Part shown: in pieces, positions 13,965 through 15,232 of the stretch | Numbering within the stretch: position 1 is the stretch's first letter | Layout: every line of letters begins with the position of its first letter | Assembly: GCA_003164825.1 (NCBI GenBank) | Contig: PLUH01000268.1 | Span: forward strand, 1 to 15,232 | Direction of reading: 5' to 3' | DNA from: Hyphomicrobiales bacterium | GTDB taxonomy: Bacteria; Pseudomonadota; Alphaproteobacteria; Rhizobiales; Beijerinckiaceae | DNA length: 15,232 bases | Notes under the pieces: generated by a model | Told to the model about the DNA's origin: nothing | The model's input: only the letters and a program-made list of their open reading frames with translations | Databases searched by the model: none | Made by a program: the position numbers and the translations under genes

Positions 13965-15232
13965 ATGGGCGCCGCAGCGCGACCGACACGAGCCGCAGCC
14001 GCCGACGGCTGGCTCTGGCGCGAGCTCGGCGCGACGCTCGCGCTCGGCTGGCCGATCATCCTCGCCAACATCGCAATCAACGTGATGACGGCGACCGACT
14101 TCATGATGCTCGGGCGGCTTTCGCCGCACGCGCTCGCCGCGGGATCGGTCGGCTTCTTTCTCTATCAGCCGCTGTTCCTGCTCGGAATCGGCGTCGTCGC
14201 CGCCCTGTCTCCGATCGCCGCGGCTAAGATCGGCGGAGGGCAGAGCCCGGCCGCGCTGAGGCGCGCGACCCACCAGGCGCTCATTTCCGCGGTTTTCGTC
14301 GCCGTCGTCGTGTGGATCGTTCTGACTTGGGCGACGCCATTCCTTCTCGCCATCGGCGAGCCGGCGGACGTCGCCCGGGACGCCGGCGTCTACCTCAAGG
14401 GATTCCAGTGGGGCCTCGCGCCGAGCCTCTTGTTTTTTGCCGCGCGTTCGGTGTTTGCGGCGCTCGAGCGCCCACGTCCGGCGCTGGTCGCGGGCCTGGT
14501 CGCCGTCGCGTTCAATGCGCTCGCCAATTACGCGCTGATCTTCGGCAAGCTCGGCATGCCCGCCCTCGGGATCATTGGCTCAGGTCTCGCCACCACCCTG
14601 TCGCAGGCGTTGATGTTCGCCATTCTGATGGCGGCCGCGCTGATCGATCCCCGCATGCGAGCGCTGCGGCTGTTCGCCCTGCCGTGGCGCCCCGCCGGCG
14701 CCGAGCTCGCGGCCCTGTGGCGGCTCGGCCTGCCGATCGGCGTGATGATCGTCGCCGAGGTCGGAGTCTTCGCCGCCGCGACGCTGGCGATGGGCCTCAT
14801 CAGCCAGACCGCGATCGAGGCGCACACGATCGCGTTGCAGATCGCCTCCCTCGCCTTCATGGTCCCGCTCGGGCTGGGCCAGGCGGCGACGGTCAGGGTC
14901 GGCCACGCCTATGGCGCGGGCGACCTTCAGGCGATTTCCCGCGCCGGGTGGTCGGCGTTCATCCTGACGGCGATGTTTGCTGTCCTTTCGGCGGCGACGA
15001 TGATCGGCGCGCCGCGGCTGCTCGTCGCGCCGTTCATCGATATCAGCGCGCCGGCCAACGCCGGCTCGGTCGGACTCGCGGTGGCGCTGGTGAAGATCGC
15101 GGCTCTGTTTCAGGTCTTCGACTGCAGCCAGGCGACGCTCGCCAACATGCTGCGCGGAGTGCACGATTCGCGCATTCCGCTCATCATCGCGCTGATCGGC
15201 TATTGGGCGATCGGCGCGCCCGTCGCCATCGC
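13965..15232 (+). CDS. MATE-family multidrug/cation antiporter (3' end outside window)
   Basis: The frame is open from ATG 13965 to the window end, giving 422 residues of a family that usually has 440-480, so only the last helix or so is missing. It is hydrophobic throughout, with about 11-12 helices in two similar lobes. Conserved acidic residues match NorM-type MATE exporters: Asp 45 (TDFMMLGRL) in the N-lobe, Glu 265 (IVAEVGVFAAATLAMG) and Asp 386 (FQVFDCSQATLANMLRGVHD) in the C-lobe. VPLGLGQAATVRVGHAYGAGD (300-320) and GLPIG (255-259) are typical motifs. MATE proteins expel drugs or metabolites in exchange for Na+ or H+; the substrate cannot be deduced. AGGA (13951-13954) lies 10 bases before the start. 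The gene follows a large hairpin and probably has its own promoter. Confidence 0.93.
   Translation, partial: MGAAARPTRAAAADGWLWRELGATLALGWPIILANIAINVMTATDFMMLGRLSPHALAAGSVGFFLYQPLFLLGIGVVAALSPIAAAKIGGGQSPAALRRATHQALISAVFVAVVVWIVLTWATPFLLAIGEPADVARDAGVYLKGFQWGLAPSLLFFAARSVFAALERPRPALVAGLVAVAFNALANYALIFGKLGMPALGIIGSGLATTLSQALMFAILMAAALIDPRMRALRLFALPWRPAGAELAALWRLGLPIGVMIVAEVGVFAAATLAMGLISQTAIEAHTIALQIASLAFMVPLGLGQAATVRVGHAYGAGDLQAISRAGWSAFILTAMFAVLSAATMIGAPRLLVAPFIDISAPANAGSVGLAVALVKIAALFQVFDCSQATLANMLRGVHDSRIPLIIALIGYWAIGAPVAI

Noticed and set aside
1..15232. CRISPR array, insertion sequence, tRNA or rRNA genes
   Set aside because: I saw no regularly spaced direct repeats, no transposase-like protein, no terminal inverted repeats with target duplications and no cloverleaf-type sequence.

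Overview
The window is GC-rich and densely coded. It reads as chromosomal DNA of an alphaproteobacterium, most likely Hyphomicrobiales-like. The strongest marker is a full-length CtrA cell-cycle regulator divergent from a FliJ-like gene, with a shared control region rich in GANTC (CcrM-type) sites. The three-gene proton-translocating transhydrogenase (split alpha subunit) and the gltB-gltD order fit this. No genus can be assigned from the sequence alone.

Layout. (1) 1-3213: the 3' part of gltB and a complete gltD, encoding the two subunits of glutamate synthase. (2) 3214-3512: about 300 bases with no convincing gene, then a 71-residue protein of unknown function (3513-3728). (3) 3752-8106: five consecutive glycosyltransferase-type genes. 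The first is on the minus strand. The other four form a tightly coupled plus-strand unit with 4-base overlaps or a 2-base gap: a GT2/Glyco_transf_7C-like enzyme, a second GT-A-like enzyme, a GT4-like enzyme and an Anp1/Mnn9 (GT62)-like enzyme. No flippase, polymerase, exporter or nucleotide-sugar synthesis gene accompanies them. (4) 8147-8848: ctrA on the minus strand, convergent with the glycosyltransferase unit. (5) 8849-9420: a 572-base ctrA/fliJ divergent control region with four GANTC sites, TTAA half-sites, an AT-rich island and a perfect 9-bp dyad. (6) 9421-9789: FliJ-like gene without a neighbouring fliI. (7) 10010-13005: pntAA-pntAB-pntB. (8) 13040-13828: membrane-anchored alpha/beta hydrolase. 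(9) 13965 to the end: a MATE-family transporter truncated by the window edge.

Functional themes. GltBD consumes NADPH to make glutamate, and the transhydrogenase makes NADPH from NADH using the proton gradient, so both ends of the window touch the NADPH budget; this is a biochemical link, not evidence of co-regulation. The glycosyltransferase block looks like an accessory insert between housekeeping genes. Its acceptor is unknown. It is the part of the window most likely to hold undescribed biology, together with the small orphan protein beside it and the dyad in the ctrA control region.
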